Origin: Lachnospiraceae bacterium UBA3641
GTDB taxonomy: Bacteria; Bacillota; Clostridia; Lachnospirales; Lachnospiraceae
DNA: 64,000 bases
Assembly (NCBI GenBank): GCA_002373875.1
Contig: DFKQ01000011.1
Coordinates: 38,490 to 102,489 of the forward strand
Reading direction: 5' to 3'
The translations under genes and the position numbers were made by a program. How positions within the stretch are numbered: the first letter of the stretch is position 1; every line of letters starts with the position of its first letter. This document shows, one piece after another, positions 50,520 through 59,290 of the stretch. The notes under the pieces are model-generated. The model was not told where the DNA came from. It made no database searches and saw only the letters and a program-made list of their open reading frames with translations.

Positions 50520-51325
50520 TAAGGTATTGCCAATCTGTCATGCACAATTTTCTTAAAAGCAGTGTATTTCTTTTCGGGGATAGGGAGTTCCTTGCCATTT
50601 GACAGGGTAACTGTAAAACGTTTGATACTTGCTATATGCATCGGGTTTACGAGATGACATCTGTGACAGCGGACAAGAAAAACAGGATATTTTTTTTCGA
50701 GATCGACTGTTTTGGCTTTGACACGATATTCACCATCTTTTGTGTGTATAACAGAGAGTCTGCCGTTACTTACGCTGTCGATCCACAGAATGGTATTCGG
50801 CATCAGATACAGGTCGAAAGAATCTACCCCTTGAAAATATATACGTTCCACTTCATCTGAAATCGGCAGATAGCCTCTGTATATCTGATTGAAATGAACA
50901 GGATATATGTAATCTGCCTTATGTTTTTGGTACAGATCAGATATGTGAATAACAAGCATTCGTGGCTGCTTATTTTTTATATTCTTTATCTTTCGCTCGC
51001 ACCATGAAATATGAATGACCTGATTCATGGTGATCAATCCACCGTCAGGATAATGTGTAGTAACGGGAAAAGATGAGATTATTTCACAAAATGATGTATG
51101 CCCGGATATATAATCAAGTCTGATATTTCCCAATGAAAAGGTAAGAGAATGTGACTCTTTTGCCCATGCATCTATTATGGACTGTTTCCCTGAAAGAAAC
51201 TGACCAGTTGCAGGTCCATACCATAGCACATCTTCATCAACATATTCGATAAAGGGCTGCGTATTGTTTCTATAGTATTCTTGAATAATGTTGCTTGTAA
51301 GATCTGATAATTCCTGCTTATTCAT
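50516..51325 (-). CDS. LytTR-type regulator with N-terminal NTF2/SnoaL-like domain
   Basis: A 269-residue protein. Residues about 1-125 look like an NTF2/SnoaL-like fold (FIEYVDEDVLWYGPATGQFL, then SIIDAWAKESHS). About 170-269 is a LytTR DNA-binding domain (RLSVIHTKDGEYRVKAKTVD, FLVRCHRCHLVNPMHIASIK). No receiver domain is present, so it is not a normal two-component regulator; it may sense a small ligand directly. Its own upstream region has short direct repeats (51347-51368) of the kind LytTR proteins bind. Confidence 0.82.
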   Translation of the reverse strand: MNKQELSDLTSNIIQEYYRNNTQPFIEYVDEDVLWYGPATGQFLSGKQSIIDAWAKESHSLTFSLGNIRLDYISGHTSFCEIISSFPVTTHYPDGGLITMNQVIHISWCERKIKNIKNKQPRMLVIHISDLYQKHKADYIYPVHFNQIYRGYLPISDEVERIYFQGVDSFDLYLMPNTILWIDSVSNGRLSVIHTKDGEYRVKAKTVDLEKKYPVFLVRCHRCHLVNPMHIASIKRFTVTLSNGKELPIPEKKYTAFKKIVHDRLAIPY

Positions 51326-51346
51326 ATCCTTTTTTTCCTATAATGT

Positions 51347-51368
51347 CTGATATTACGGCCTGATATTA
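51347..51368 (-). promoter_or_regulatory. Possible LytTR direct repeats
   Basis: CTGATATTA occurs at 51347-51355 and 51360-51368, offset 13 bp, about 20-40 bp upstream of the LytTR gene. Short and weak evidence. Confidence 0.35.
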
Positions 51369-51605
51369 TGTATTTTAACATGCACACATTTTTGATGCAA
51401 GTCATATCATTCCGATTAAAAGTCATTAGGGAAAATGGTTGAATGATCCTGGGCATTTTGATATACTTTTTTTGGATAGTTGTGAAATTATTGTTTAATG
51501 ATTTTGTAAGATGTTCCGCAAGAAATTCTGAGGATTATGATATATGACCGTAGATGAAATAAAAGCAAAGATTGCAGAACTTAAAGCTGAACCTGAGAAG
51601 AGTAG

Positions 51606-52400
51606 ATAGCCGAAGGCGAAGGTATTACCTTAGAACAGGTTCGCGAGATAGCCGGAATCCCTGCATGGAGGGAACGGCTTCGTACAATTCATGAATGGTA
51701 TGAAAAAGGGTATATCAATCCGGATGCATATACGCTTGAGACTATGCCGAGAGCCGAATCGGGAGTTGTTCAATCCGGACAGGGATGGTTCGGAGCCGAA
51801 ACGATATGGGCCAATACTATAAGGAAACCGATATATATTTCCCGTTTCGACGGTCCATATCTTAGTACATCATCTATCCAGGCCATGACTGCCATAAGCA
51901 GATATACCGATCATCCGGATGAAGCTATGAAGCTTATCGAACTTATGAATACGGATCCCTGGTATCGCGAAACGGCTCGCTACGGAATTGAGGGTAAGCA
52001 TTATATCAGAAATTATGATGGTACCGTGATCCGAACCGAGGAAGGAAGCAAGAATGTAAATGTTCAAGCCTACGTTCAGGGACATATTATATTGGGAGCA
52101 CTTGAGGCGTCCCTGTTCCCCGAGGTGCCCACAGATATCCACCAATGGGAAAAAACCATGGCAGGTTATGCTGATGCGACCGTATCTTCCTGTATGGGAT
52201 TCACGCCGGATCTCAGTCCGGTAAATACCGAGTGTGAGGCTGTCAAAAAGGTGATAGCAGAGTATAAACCGGAATTATATACCGGGAAAGCAGATCCGGA
52301 TAAGGTCATTCCCGAAATGCTTAAAAGCATGGAAGATGCCGGACTTCGAAAAGTGATAAATGAGATCCAGAGACAGTTTAATGAGACATATGGGCAATGA
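51606..52400 (+). pseudogene. 3' part of an ABC-transporter solute-binding protein gene
   Basis: The frame opens after a stop at 51603. From RLRTIHEWYEKGYINPDAY it encodes the C-terminal half of a family-1 extracellular solute-binding protein (DUF3502-like end: ELMNTDPWYRETARYGIEGK, FTPDLSPVNTECEAV). No signal peptide or N-terminal domain is present. Just upstream a separate mini-ORF (ATG 51544, MTVDEIKAKIAELKAEPEK, then stop) is another fragment. An ATG at 51744 exists but would give an unlikely protein. Confidence 0.7.
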
Positions 52401-52429
52401 AAACAAATAGTGTAAGGAGTGAAAAGATC

Positions 52430-54430
52430 ATGAAATCGAAAAGCGAAGTTAAAACAATACGGCAGAAGCTTGCAAAGTTTGTTTCGACATCTTTGTCAGC
52501 ATCCCTGGCAGTACTCATTATTGTGCTTGGTGCTGTATCGATCGGCTTTCTACTGAAACTGACTAACGAACTTCAGGATACGGAAACCCATGCCGTTCAG
52601 GAGGAAGTGGCCATATGGTATGCCGAGAGGATGGCTGAGGTCCGGTCTATAAGGGATACGATAGAGAACTACAATATGACCTCTGACAGTTCCTATGAAC
52701 TTCAGGGATATCTGGCACATATGCTTGCCGAGAATGAATCTAAAGGTATTTATGACTACTATGTCGGAATGCAGGATACCACATGCTATTTCGGAGGAGG
52801 TTGGGAACCTGCGCCCGGTGAGTATGATCCAACAACCAGAGACTGGTATAAAAACTCTCTTACATCAGAGGATGTGGTTGTCTCGGAGGCCTATGTGGAT
52901 GCAGAGACAGGTAAGGTGGTCATAACGATGTCGGTACCTATTCATGAAAACGGTTCCATAGTGGGTGTTTTTGCCGCAGATATATTTACGGATGACGCTC
53001 AGGCTGTTGCCTCTTCCGCATTTGATAAAGACGATACCAAATATGTTATTCTCATTGATAGTGCCGGAACGGTTATGGCGCATAAGAATGCAGAGTTTGC
53101 TCCCACGGTTGATGCCGAAGGAAACGAAAAGCTGACAAACTATAAGACGGCGGGGATTCCGGATGCCGTTGTCGGATCGACAGGTCTTGTTAAAAAGATC
53201 GGTAATGATTATGCCGGAATATTCAGGGTATATACCGGACAGGTCATAGGCGGAACGGGTGTTACCGCGATAGTTGTTGACAAGGGACTGCATTATTATC
53301 AGGGCGTGATACTTTTCTCAATAGCATGTATCATTCTTGTTATCGCAATATACTTTATTGTAAGGATGATGGTAAGGACAAAGCTGTATCCCCTGCTTGA
53401 CCCCTTAAAAGAGCTGGTTGATGTGGCTGACAATATGTCAAGGGGACAGCTTGATTATAAGCCGCATTACACATCGGAGGATGAGATCGGAGATCTGTGT
53501 GCTGCCATTGAAAAATCAAATGATTCCATCAGGAGTTATATAGCAGATGTAGCGCAGAAGCTTGAAGCAATAAGCAACGGAGACCTTACTGCCAAGGTTA
53601 CCATGGATTATATAGGTGATTTTGAGGAACTGAAGACATCCATCAATACCATTTCGGATTCACTTAATAATTCAATGCAGACGATCCTACGATCTGCAGA
53701 CTGCGTACACGAACACGCAAAGAACGTTTCCGGCGAGGCTACCGATCTTTCATCCAACGTATCCAATGTAAATACAAGGATAACCGGAATACATGAAGCC
53801 ATTTCTGCAGTCAGGAACAAATTCGGTGAGAACCTTGAAACTGTCAATGAATCGCTTAAGCTGTCCGACGATACAACAGAAGCCCTTAATCTAAGCTATA
53901 AGCAGTTAGAGACCCTCTTTGATGCTATGGAGACGATCGCGGAAAAATCAAACAAGATCGTAGAGATCATAAGCGCCATCAATCAGATAGCAAGCCAGAC
54001 TAACCTGCTTGCGCTGAATGCATCCATTGAGGCGGCAAGGGCAGGTGAAGCCGGCCGAGGCTTTGCGGTAGTTGCCGATAATGTACAGGATCTTGCCACT
54101 CAGACAGCTCAGGCTGTTTCGGATTCGGAGATACTGATAAAGGAATCGGTAGAAGCTGTTGAAGAAGGCAGACGGATCGTAAATGAGGCTGTCGAAGCCA
54201 TGAAGAACGTTGTTGCAAAGACAGAAAACGTTCATGCACATATAACAGAGATAGCTGACTCTATCCGTGAAGAGACAACTATAGTGGAAGATGTATCACA
54301 CAGTATATTTGGTATAGATGATTTTGCCAGGGAAGCGGAAACAACTTCGAAAGAGTGCGTGGACATGACAAAGGGCCTGTATGATGAGGTTGATACTATG
54401 CACGAGATCATAGGAAGATTCGAGCTATAG
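52430..54430 (+). CDS. Methyl-accepting chemotaxis protein with Cache sensor
   Basis: A 666-residue receptor; ATG 52430 has AAGGAG upstream, and an ATG at 52397 overlapping the previous stop is possible. TM1 at about 20-45, dCache-like periplasmic domain (YDPTTRDWYKNSL, VVSEAYVDAETGKVVITMS), TM2 at about 290-315, HAMP (PLKELVDVADNMSRGQLD) and a signalling coiled coil with the conserved hairpin tip (QIASQTNLLALNASIEAARA). It senses an extracellular ligand, probably an amino acid or organic acid, and signals to CheA. Confidence 0.95.
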   Translation: MKSKSEVKTIRQKLAKFVSTSLSASLAVLIIVLGAVSIGFLLKLTNELQDTETHAVQEEVAIWYAERMAEVRSIRDTIENYNMTSDSSYELQGYLAHMLAENESKGIYDYYVGMQDTTCYFGGGWEPAPGEYDPTTRDWYKNSLTSEDVVVSEAYVDAETGKVVITMSVPIHENGSIVGVFAADIFTDDAQAVASSAFDKDDTKYVILIDSAGTVMAHKNAEFAPTVDAEGNEKLTNYKTAGIPDAVVGSTGLVKKIGNDYAGIFRVYTGQVIGGTGVTAIVVDKGLHYYQGVILFSIACIILVIAIYFIVRMMVRTKLYPLLDPLKELVDVADNMSRGQLDYKPHYTSEDEIGDLCAAIEKSNDSIRSYIADVAQKLEAISNGDLTAKVTMDYIGDFEELKTSINTISDSLNNSMQTILRSADCVHEHAKNVSGEATDLSSNVSNVNTRITGIHEAISAVRNKFGENLETVNESLKLSDDTTEALNLSYKQLETLFDAMETIAEKSNKIVEIISAINQIASQTNLLALNASIEAARAGEAGRGFAVVADNVQDLATQTAQAVSDSEILIKESVEAVEEGRRIVNEAVEAMKNVVAKTENVHAHITEIADSIREETTIVEDVSHSIFGIDDFAREAETTSKECVDMTKGLYDEVDTMHEIIGRFEL

Positions 54431-54438
54431 CACAAAAT

Positions 54439-54564
54439 GTGTACCTATTTATAAAATCAAGTAAAGAGTGGTTTGAAAATAATCTGCCAAAGGAGACCTA
54501 CGACGGTGAGATAGTTTATTCTGAAGTGATAGCAGATGCCAAGACAAAGGAGATCATAGTCTAA
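54439..54564 (+). pseudogene. Short coding remnant between MCP and pepF
   Basis: A 41-residue frame (SSKEWFENNLPKETYDGEIV, then VIADAKTKEIIV) with only a GTG and no ribosome binding site. It reads like the C-terminus of a lost gene. Not recognised. Confidence 0.35.
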
Positions 54565-54588
54565 AAGTATCTTAAGGAGGAAGATTAC

Positions 54589-56556
54589 ATGAAGAGAAAG
54601 ATAATTGCAATGGTGCTTGCATGCTCGATGCTTGTGTCGACAGGTTGTTCCGCTAACGTAGCAATGAACAATGATGGCAAAGTCACTGTAGACGGCGTTC
54701 CTATTGAAGAAATTGCGGAAGGGATTGAGGATATAAAGAACAAGCCGGTCGAGACAAATGGAGAGAATGAAAATATTCTTACGGATCTTCCTACAAGCTG
54801 GGACCTTACTGATCTGTATTCGGATGAAGAAGCGTTTGAAGCTGATATGAAGCGTGTTGAGGAGCTGTTACCCAAGATAGAAACCCTGAGAGGAAAGTTA
54901 AACACAGTTGACGGGTTATTGAAGGATCTGGAGGATCCGGATCTTGTCGAGATTAAGGCAATCCTTAATAAAGGGAGGATGTATACCACATTCATCAGCT
55001 CCCTGGATGCAACCGATTCATGGGCGAAAAAAGCAAGTGCACGTTATAATGATGTTTATCAGAAAGCAATTATGGCATATGCTTTTGAGGATACTGAGAT
55101 TATGGGAATGCCGCTTGATAAACGTAAAGAGATATTCTCTGATGAGAGGCTTGCGCCATATGCTTATGTACTGAAGAAATATACGGATCCTGATTTTAAG
55201 GTTCTCGGTGAAGAGGCAGCTAAAGTTCAGGCTCTTATGAGTCAGGCGGTAAACAACAGTGATACACATGATATATTTGACTATGTTGAGCTGCAAAGGC
55301 CGACGTTTACATATCCGGACGGGACGGAAGGTACACTTACGGATGAAGTTTATTTAAGGATCATAGAAAGCTCCGAATATGACCATGAATTCCGTAAGGA
55401 GTTGGCCGGGATGCGTAATGCAATGAGACAGCCCTATGCCAATACCTATGCCTCATTACTGGAAGGACAGATGCGTTCCTATTGGGCGGATGCGCAGATC
55501 AAAGAGTTTAATTCTACCTTGGATGCTGCACTCTATCAGTCCGATGTGGATTCTGAAGTTTACGAGAGGATAATTGATTTTGCACACAGCATGCAGCCCA
55601 AGGTTTACGAATATTACGAGATGCGGAAGAATTTACTCGGACTTGATGAAATGATGTTGTGTGATACCTGCTTACCGGTATCCGATTATGAGCCGAAGGA
55701 AATATCATATGAGGATGCGGTGAATATAGGAAGAAAGGGAATATCGGCATGGGGTGATGAATATCTGGAAGCCTTCGATAAGATAATCACAAGCCCGCAT
55801 ATAGATGTATATCCTTCGGCTACCAAAGCGACGGGTGCTTATGAATACCTTCTCGGTAAAGAGACGACGCCTTATGTCCTCTATAATTTTAACGGTTCCG
55901 AGTCATACATATCCACTATAGTGCATGAAATGGGTCATGCGGTTTATTCCGAACTTTCGGCTGAGAACCAGAACGTATATAACTGCGAGCCGACCATTTT
56001 TACGCAGGAGGTTGCTTCAACCGCCAATGAGATAATGTTTAACAGATATATGATCGAGAATGCCAAAACCAGGGATGAGAAGCTGTTCTGGCTGGATAAG
56101 GAAATAGATCTGTTTATTAACACGATAATGGGTCAATGCATGTATTCTGAATTTGAGGATTACTGCTACAAGACCATTGAAAAGGGTGGATCGCTGGAAG
56201 CGGACGCCATGTCTGAAAAATACGCAGAGCTATTGAGGCAGTATTATGGTGATGCCCTGACGGTCACTGATGAAGACGGTATCGGCTGGGCTAAGGTCCC
56301 TCATCTGTATAATGATTATTATGTATATAAATATGCCACTTCCATTACTTATGCGGCTTCAATATGTAACCAGGTTGAAGAAAAGGGACAGGACGAGATT
56401 GATGCCTATCTTGATTTCTTAAAGGCAGGCCAGACGGCAGATCCGGCATCACTTCTTACCATTGCCGGGGTAGATCCCTTAAGTGATGATACTTATGATT
56501 CGGCAGGGGTGCTTATCGGAGATCTGATTGACGAGTTTATAGAGGCTGCGAAGTAA
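54589..56556 (+). CDS. pepF: M3-family oligoendopeptidase F, lipoprotein
   Basis: A 655-residue zinc metallopeptidase. The zinc site HEMGH lies in STIVHEMGHAVYSEL with the third ligand Glu in TQEVASTANE. The N-terminus is a lipoprotein signal with Cys in VSTGCSAN, so it should act outside the membrane; most PepF enzymes are cytosolic. It would cut short peptides taken up by the cell. AAGGAGGAAG precedes the start. Confidence 0.93.
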   Translation: MKRKIIAMVLACSMLVSTGCSANVAMNNDGKVTVDGVPIEEIAEGIEDIKNKPVETNGENENILTDLPTSWDLTDLYSDEEAFEADMKRVEELLPKIETLRGKLNTVDGLLKDLEDPDLVEIKAILNKGRMYTTFISSLDATDSWAKKASARYNDVYQKAIMAYAFEDTEIMGMPLDKRKEIFSDERLAPYAYVLKKYTDPDFKVLGEEAAKVQALMSQAVNNSDTHDIFDYVELQRPTFTYPDGTEGTLTDEVYLRIIESSEYDHEFRKELAGMRNAMRQPYANTYASLLEGQMRSYWADAQIKEFNSTLDAALYQSDVDSEVYERIIDFAHSMQPKVYEYYEMRKNLLGLDEMMLCDTCLPVSDYEPKEISYEDAVNIGRKGISAWGDEYLEAFDKIITSPHIDVYPSATKATGAYEYLLGKETTPYVLYNFNGSESYISTIVHEMGHAVYSELSAENQNVYNCEPTIFTQEVASTANEIMFNRYMIENAKTRDEKLFWLDKEIDLFINTIMGQCMYSEFEDYCYKTIEKGGSLEADAMSEKYAELLRQYYGDALTVTDEDGIGWAKVPHLYNDYYVYKYATSITYAASICNQVEEKGQDEIDAYLDFLKAGQTADPASLLTIAGVDPLSDDTYDSAGVLIGDLIDEFIEAAK

Positions 56557-56559
56557 ATA

Positions 56560-56706
56560 TTAAAGCAGACATTTCATTTGATAAATACTTGACCACATGT
56601 CAATAACGGCCGCTGTTCCGTCAGATGCGATATCTACATCCAGTCCAACACTGGTCAGGATATTCTCTGCAAGGATTTGGTTTATAATCCTGTCTTTGAC
56701 AGTTGA
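56560..56706 (-). pseudogene. Receiver-domain (REC) remnant
   Basis: Minus-strand frame DRIINQILAENILTSVGLDV..., then ASDGTAAVIDMWSS, matches the first helix and strand of a response-regulator receiver domain as found at the end of hybrid kinases. There is no start and no phospho-Asp segment. Confidence 0.45.
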
Positions 56707-56713
56707 AAAAGAG

Positions 56714-56759
56714 AAAACTGCGGATAAACCCAGTAATTATGGGATGTATCCGCAGTTTT
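56714..56759. terminator. Bidirectional terminator-like hairpin
   Basis: AAAACTGCGGATAAACCCA pairs with its near complement ending CCGCAGTTTT. A/T tracts on both sides make it usable from either strand; it could end pepF transcripts. The stretch from 56760 to 57010 holds short open pieces but no recognisable gene. Confidence 0.75.
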
Positions 56760-57010
56760 GTTATGATCGTCGGTGTAGCGTCGGGATTATTTTTTTGTAG
56801 AAGCTATAATGGATCGCATGTTACGTGTGGGAACAATCTCTGTATCTGTTCTGAATCCGGATACATCATGTAAACGATCAGTCATATCATGTTACGCGGG
56901 ATGGATAAACGCGATATTTTTATGGATGATATGGATCGTCTGATTTTCACTAAGATAATTGAACGTGTTTCTGGCTTGACGGCGATGATGCGGAAGACCT
57001 TGCTGACCGG

Positions 57011-57256
57011 ATGATCGCAACCCTGAACAAAGAGAATGAGATGACGAAGATCCTGACGGAAGATTATATGCAGGAATTCGCGGCCATGCTGGATGAAGCC
57101 ATAAAGAATACGGACCTGACCCTTGATAAAAAGGATTCCTCGGAGGATGTAAATGAAGTGGAAGGCGGCCTGTTCATCACAAAAGACGGGGTTGAATGCC
57201 GCAGCATTAAGATAGGTAACATTGGCTCTTTCTTCACATTTGGCGAAGAACTGTAA
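57011..57256 (+). CDS. Small hypothetical protein, possibly a gene remnant
   Basis: 81 residues, acidic, with MTKILTEDYMQEFAAMLDEA and an end of SIKIGNIGSFFTFGEEL. The frame is open for some codons before the ATG and no clear ribosome binding site is present, so it may be the end of a broken gene. No family recognised. Confidence 0.4.
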   Translation: MIATLNKENEMTKILTEDYMQEFAAMLDEAIKNTDLTLDKKDSSEDVNEVEGGLFITKDGVECRSIKIGNIGSFFTFGEEL

Positions 57257-57335
57257 AGGTTACGGTTGAAGAAAAATAAGAAAAGCCGGGGAACCTGCTT
57301 GAATGATTCTGCTCCATCGGAGGGAGAACTCTGAA

Positions 57336-58181
57336 ATGAAGGATAAGAAAGACCTGTCAGTTATCAATTGTTTTGCAACAGCCTTTCTGGCTTATTTTTT
57401 CACCCTGCCCGTGCATGAGCTGTTTCATGCATTGACCCATTTGGCCTACGGAAACAAAGTCACCTGTTTTTCGGCAGGGGCTGTGGCTTCGGAAGATCTG
57501 ATCGATTACAGCAGCCTTTCCTATTTCCACCGCATCATGGTGGCAGGCGGCAGCGCGTGTATACTTAATATTATCATCGGGATAATACTTATGGTGATAG
57601 TGTTTAAGGTTTCGATGGGACCTGTAATGCGGGTGTTTATGATCCAGCTTATGGGTGCCCAGCTGTCCGAGGGGATCGGATACTTCATGATAGGAGGTTT
57701 CTTTGGGGCCGGAGACTGGGGTAATGTTTTTTCATGTTTTCCGGATGATCCCGGATTTGTGACTGTCATGAGGATAGTGATTTCGATAACCGGCAGCCTG
57801 GGCTTTATGGGGATATTCTTCCTTTTGAGCTATACGTCATACTATTTTATAAAGGACCGGACAGATCTTAAGGAGAGGAACCGTGTGGGCTTTAAGCTCC
57901 ATCTCACTGTGCTTATTACAGGCTTTACCGTTGGCATGATCATTACTGCACTTTCGCCTTATGAAGGGTTGTCATTCCTCATAGGTATGCTTTATAATAT
58001 GATGTGGATCTCTTTCTTCTGGGGATTCATGTTCACAGGAGTCATGAAAGTATTTATTCCCCAAAAGAACCGGTTCCTGTATGAACTTCCCGGTAAACCC
58101 AGACCGGTACTTATTGCAGCGGCAGTAGTACTGATACTGATCAACATATTTGTATTTGGACCCGGAATATATTTCAACTAA
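57336..58181 (+). CDS. Polytopic membrane protein with HExxH motif (M50-like)
   Basis: 281 residues with about seven hydrophobic segments. HELFH at the end of the first segment (LPVHELFHALTHLAYG) is a zinc-protease signature, as in site-2-type (M50) and DUF3267-like families. A second conserved Asp motif is not obvious, so activity is unproven. The start at 57336 follows GGAGGGAG. Confidence 0.7.
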   Translation: MKDKKDLSVINCFATAFLAYFFTLPVHELFHALTHLAYGNKVTCFSAGAVASEDLIDYSSLSYFHRIMVAGGSACILNIIIGIILMVIVFKVSMGPVMRVFMIQLMGAQLSEGIGYFMIGGFFGAGDWGNVFSCFPDDPGFVTVMRIVISITGSLGFMGIFFLLSYTSYYFIKDRTDLKERNRVGFKLHLTVLITGFTVGMIITALSPYEGLSFLIGMLYNMMWISFFWGFMFTGVMKVFIPQKNRFLYELPGKPRPVLIAAAVVLILINIFVFGPGIYFN

Positions 58182-58224
58182 AGCGGGTATCAAAATAAAT
58201 ATTTTTTATTAAAGGAGGGTTACT

Positions 58225-58902
58225 ATGCGTTACACAATCGAAGGCGATAGTCTGCCGGCAGTGTTTATTTCACTTGAGCCCGGCGAAAAACTGGTAAGCG
58301 AGGTTGGCGGAAGGATATGGACCAGAGGAGATATCGTTACCGAAACTTCCTCGGAAGGCGGCATAGGTAAGATGTTCGGCCGTATGCTTACGGGAGAGAA
58401 TCTCATGCTGTCCACGTACACAGCCAGGGGAGCAGGCGAGATCGCATTTGCTTCATCCTTCCCGGGAAGCATTATCGCCAAGGAACTGGGAGCAGGCGAA
58501 GTGTTCCTGGCTCAGAAATCAGCTTTCCTGTGTGCTACTTACGGAGTTGAGATGTCTGTTGAGGTCAACAAGAGCGCTTCATCGGGCCTGATCGGCGGTG
58601 AAGGCTTCCTCATGCAGAAGTTCACGGGACCCGGCGTTGTATTCTTAGAGGTTGACGGATATTGCAAGGAATATGATCTTGCCCCCGGTGAGAGGATAGT
58701 ATGCGATACCGGTCTGCTTGCTGCCATGGACAGTTCGGTTACCATGACCGTTGAGTCCGTAAAGGGACTAAAGAATAAGCTTCTTGGCGGTGAAGGCCTG
58801 TTTGATACCGTTCTTACAGGACCGGGCCATGTTTATCTGCAGACGATGACCGTACCGAGGATCGCACAGCTTATATCTACATATCTTCCTAAGAAGAACT
58901 AA
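58225..58902 (+). CDS. AIM24/TIGR00266-family protein
   Basis: A 225-residue beta-rich protein, of the usual length, with family segments MLSTYTARGAGEIAFASSFP, GEVFLAQKSAFL and SGLIGGEGFLMQKFTGPGVVF. The biochemical role of the bacterial family is unknown; members often sit near membrane stress genes. AAAGGAGGG precedes the start. Confidence 0.9.
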   Translation: MRYTIEGDSLPAVFISLEPGEKLVSEVGGRIWTRGDIVTETSSEGGIGKMFGRMLTGENLMLSTYTARGAGEIAFASSFPGSIIAKELGAGEVFLAQKSAFLCATYGVEMSVEVNKSASSGLIGGEGFLMQKFTGPGVVFLEVDGYCKEYDLAPGERIVCDTGLLAAMDSSVTMTVESVKGLKNKLLGGEGLFDTVLTGPGHVYLQTMTVPRIAQLISTYLPKKN

Positions 58903-58928
58903 ATTCAGACAATGAAAACACGGTGGCG

Positions 58929-58988
58929 GTGAGGACAGGGGCGGGGTGAGGACACGGGCACCCCCTGTCCTCACCACCCCCTGTCCTC
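58929..58988. repeat. GGGGAC-related repeat truncating an antitoxin remnant
   Basis: GGTGAGGACAGGGG (58929-58942) pairs with CCCCTGTCCTCACC (58962-58975), and another CCCCCTGTCCTC copy follows to 58988. It replaces the rest of the XRE gene at its 3' side. Confidence 0.75.
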
Positions 58989-58996
58989 TTTCACTT

Positions 58997-59127
58997 CCAC
59001 CCAGTCGCAGAGAGTGGTGTACTTAATATCAAGGTCTCTGCTCAGGCTACGGCGCGTTATACCCTTCTGCTCCATAAGAAAGCACAGGTTTTGTGAAAAA
59101 ATCATCCTGATATTTGCTTTTTTTAAC
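58997..59127 (-). pseudogene. Truncated copy of the XRE antitoxin HTH domain
   Basis: IFSQNLCFLMEQKGITRRSL, then SRDLDIKYTTLCDWV, is nearly the same as the antitoxin at 46958-47422 up to the HTH end. There it runs into a repeat element, and no toxin gene follows. Confidence 0.75.
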
Positions 59128-59290
59128 AAAATATTGAAATAAGCAGGAGCCCGTGCTATCATGTATAAGCTGATGGAAACCAAATAGATTCACATTTGAT
59201 CACAGAATCAATCAAATCAGGCGACCTCATTTCGCCGGTAAGTCCATTGCAATTAAGAATCACACAATTTATAATTTAGGAGGAAGATGA

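Noticed and set aside
56597..56800. A 67-codon plus-strand frame after pepF
   Set aside because: It is antisense to the REC remnant and runs through the terminator hairpin; no ribosome binding site.
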